Source: Volvox africanus (lineage: Eukaryota; Chlorophyta; Chlorophyceae; Chlamydomonadales; Volvocaceae). From it: a stretch of 64,000 bases of DNA. How positions within the stretch are numbered: the first letter of the stretch is position 1; every line of letters starts with the position of its first letter. This document shows positions 62,601 to 64,000 of the stretch, in pieces. A program made the position numbers and the translations under genes. Below the pieces are notes generated by a model. It searched no databases and had not been told where the DNA came from. It saw only the letters and a list, made by a program, of their open reading frames with translations. Location: the NCBI GenBank assembly GCA_030268105.1, contig BSDZ01000078.1, positions 6,829,501 to 6,893,500 on the forward strand, in the 5' to 3' direction.

Positions 62601-64000
62601 AGTACTTGCGAATTAATTTGCGTGTGTGTATGTGTCCATTAAGCAGGAAAAGCGTTGCTGTCGTCAGTGCAGAAGTGGTGCTTCGGGTCACGCCTATGGC
62701 GTGCATGAGCCAAGTGGATGCACGCCTTGGCACACGTGCATGCACAGTCGACAACGTTTATTTTGTTGGTTGCATGCCAAGCAAGCTTCTGCTCCAATCA
62801 ACCTGTATATTTGTGACAGGTGGCAGGAGCACCAGTACAACAACTTTTTGTAATGACTGAAGTCTCCGGAGCTGATTTCTGCGCAAAAGTAGCAGCGCAC
62901 ACCGACCTGGTCTGCAGAGTATGCGGCCGGTACATGCAGATATTCACCAATATGACAGCCCCTTCTTGCATGTAATCATTACATATGTGGCTCTGCTTGT
63001 TTCAGTTCCAATGCGGCGACCTAGAACACACAAAGCCAAGAAGCCATACTATAGTTGTGCAATATGTGTATCAGATGCCTCCTCCGGCCGTCCCAAATCC
63101 ATCCGCGAACCAAGCCGACAAAGCAAACATTCAGGGCTATCTAGCCTTTCCCGCACTGTCTGATACTTAGAAGGCCTACCGATATATCAACAGTGTTTGA
63201 CAGTACCTAATGCGCACCTTAGCCCGCCGCAACATGCCAGACGATGCAAACCGGGCAGACAAGGCCATTTAAGATCCTTGTGTACACTCATAGGCGCGAG
63301 TGTTCAAGATAGATTAAGTTAGCAATGCAACATTTCCTTCGCTGTGCAGTTGACCACGTATGCACACGCTTTTAAGCAAAAGATTATCCAAGTGTGGTCG
63401 GGGATTCATTGTCTGTTATGTGCTCCGGGAGACATGTGCATAGGCACTTACGTGACCCCCGATAAGAGGTACCGAAACTAACCAAACAGGTGACAGGCAG
63501 GTGCACAACAAACGGAGAATGAGCAGCAAACGCGGCCCCTCCCCCGACACACAGGCGCACTCCGGACATAACAATGTGCTTCAGGACGGGACCGTCCCAC
63601 ACAATCCGCAACAGAGGTCGGCTCGAAGCGGCTGGAAGCAAAGATCCCATATCGATACAATACCTTTTTAATAGTGCAAGCAACGCAAACACCATCCCTG
63701 CTTCACGGCGAAGGTGTCCCGCTGACACGAAAACCCACTTGGGCCTCCCCCTTCTCATCACGGTCTGCATGGCGACATTGCATTAGTTGGTTAAATCATT
63801 ACTCCACATGCCTCCCGCCACGATGTGCGAGGCACCCGCCAGCAGCAAACAACCTCCGGGTGCTTCCAGAATCCCAACCCTCAATCTCCTCTGCTTGCTC
63901 TTGCTCTTCACCTCAATCGAACTTGGAATGCATGCTGATGGGCTCATATTAGTCGCCGAGAGCTCATGGTCATTGCCTGATACGGGCAAAAAATATCATT
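59688..64000. other. Cyclase 3' UTR and intergenic DNA
   Basis: The first few hundred bases are probably the cyclase 3' UTR, although I found no TGTAA in the first kilobase. A GACG tetranucleotide array lies at 61213-61240. Open frames near 62.0-62.5, 62.6-62.9, 62.99-63.17 and 63.4-63.8 kb have some exon-like features but no recognisable domain. The one at 62.99-63.17 kb, after a TGTTTCAG acceptor, ends in a stop at about 63170 and could be a terminal exon of an unseen gene. Confidence 0.45.
61213..61240. repeat. (GACG)n tetranucleotide repeat
   Basis: Seven consecutive GACG/ACGG units. Similar ACCG/GACG runs occur near 40984-41018 and 27175. Confidence 0.85.

Noticed and set aside
1..64000. 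CRISPR arrays, operons or prokaryotic mobile elements
   Set aside because: No regularly spaced direct repeats; the dense intron structure shows eukaryotic nuclear DNA.

Overview
The window looks like nuclear DNA of a volvocine green alga (Volvox/Chlamydomonas type). The genes are split by many short introns. Exons are GC-richer and low-complexity (Ala/Gly/Ser/Gln runs), while introns and intergenic DNA are AT-richer. Two genes have the algal poly(A) signal TGTAA just after the stop. One gene is a receptor-type class III nucleotide cyclase of the kind expanded in these algae. Exon joins given here were chosen by hand so that donor, acceptor and reading phase agree; no transcript data were available.

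Layout. 1-23.9 kb (minus): one very large, exon-rich gene, or two adjacent genes, running off the left edge. It encodes leucine-rich repeats, ankyrin repeats, an acidic tract, a weakly VPS9-like stretch, an EF-hand and a Gly/Ser linker. 24-30 kb: AT-rich, gene-poor DNA with a decayed Ty3/gypsy integrase fragment that is interrupted by other DNA. One interrupting piece looks like the 3' end of an alphaproteobacterial (Rickettsiales-like) ribosomal protein S1 gene. 30.0-32.4 kb (plus): a complete five-exon P-loop kinase of the phosphoribulokinase/uridine kinase family. 34.2-36.0 kb (plus): a complete five-exon gene resembling Borealin, a chromosomal passenger complex subunit. 37.0-40.3 kb (minus): a complete five-exon HIT/GalT-superfamily nucleotidyltransferase. 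40.3-43.2 kb: intergenic DNA with simple repeats. 43.2-59.7 kb (plus): the giant cyclase, with an extracellular domain, a transmembrane segment and two unlike catalytic domains interrupted by long disordered insertions. 59.7-64 kb: probable 3' UTR and intergenic DNA with no gene I can defend.

The genes do not form a pathway or operon; this is ordinary eukaryotic gene order. The most unusual items are the bacterial S1 fragment inside the retroelement, a perfect 226-bp inverted repeat in the last cyclase intron, two smaller near-perfect hairpins in other introns, two phase-supported GC-AG introns, and a cyclase whose catalytic residues are divided between its two domains.
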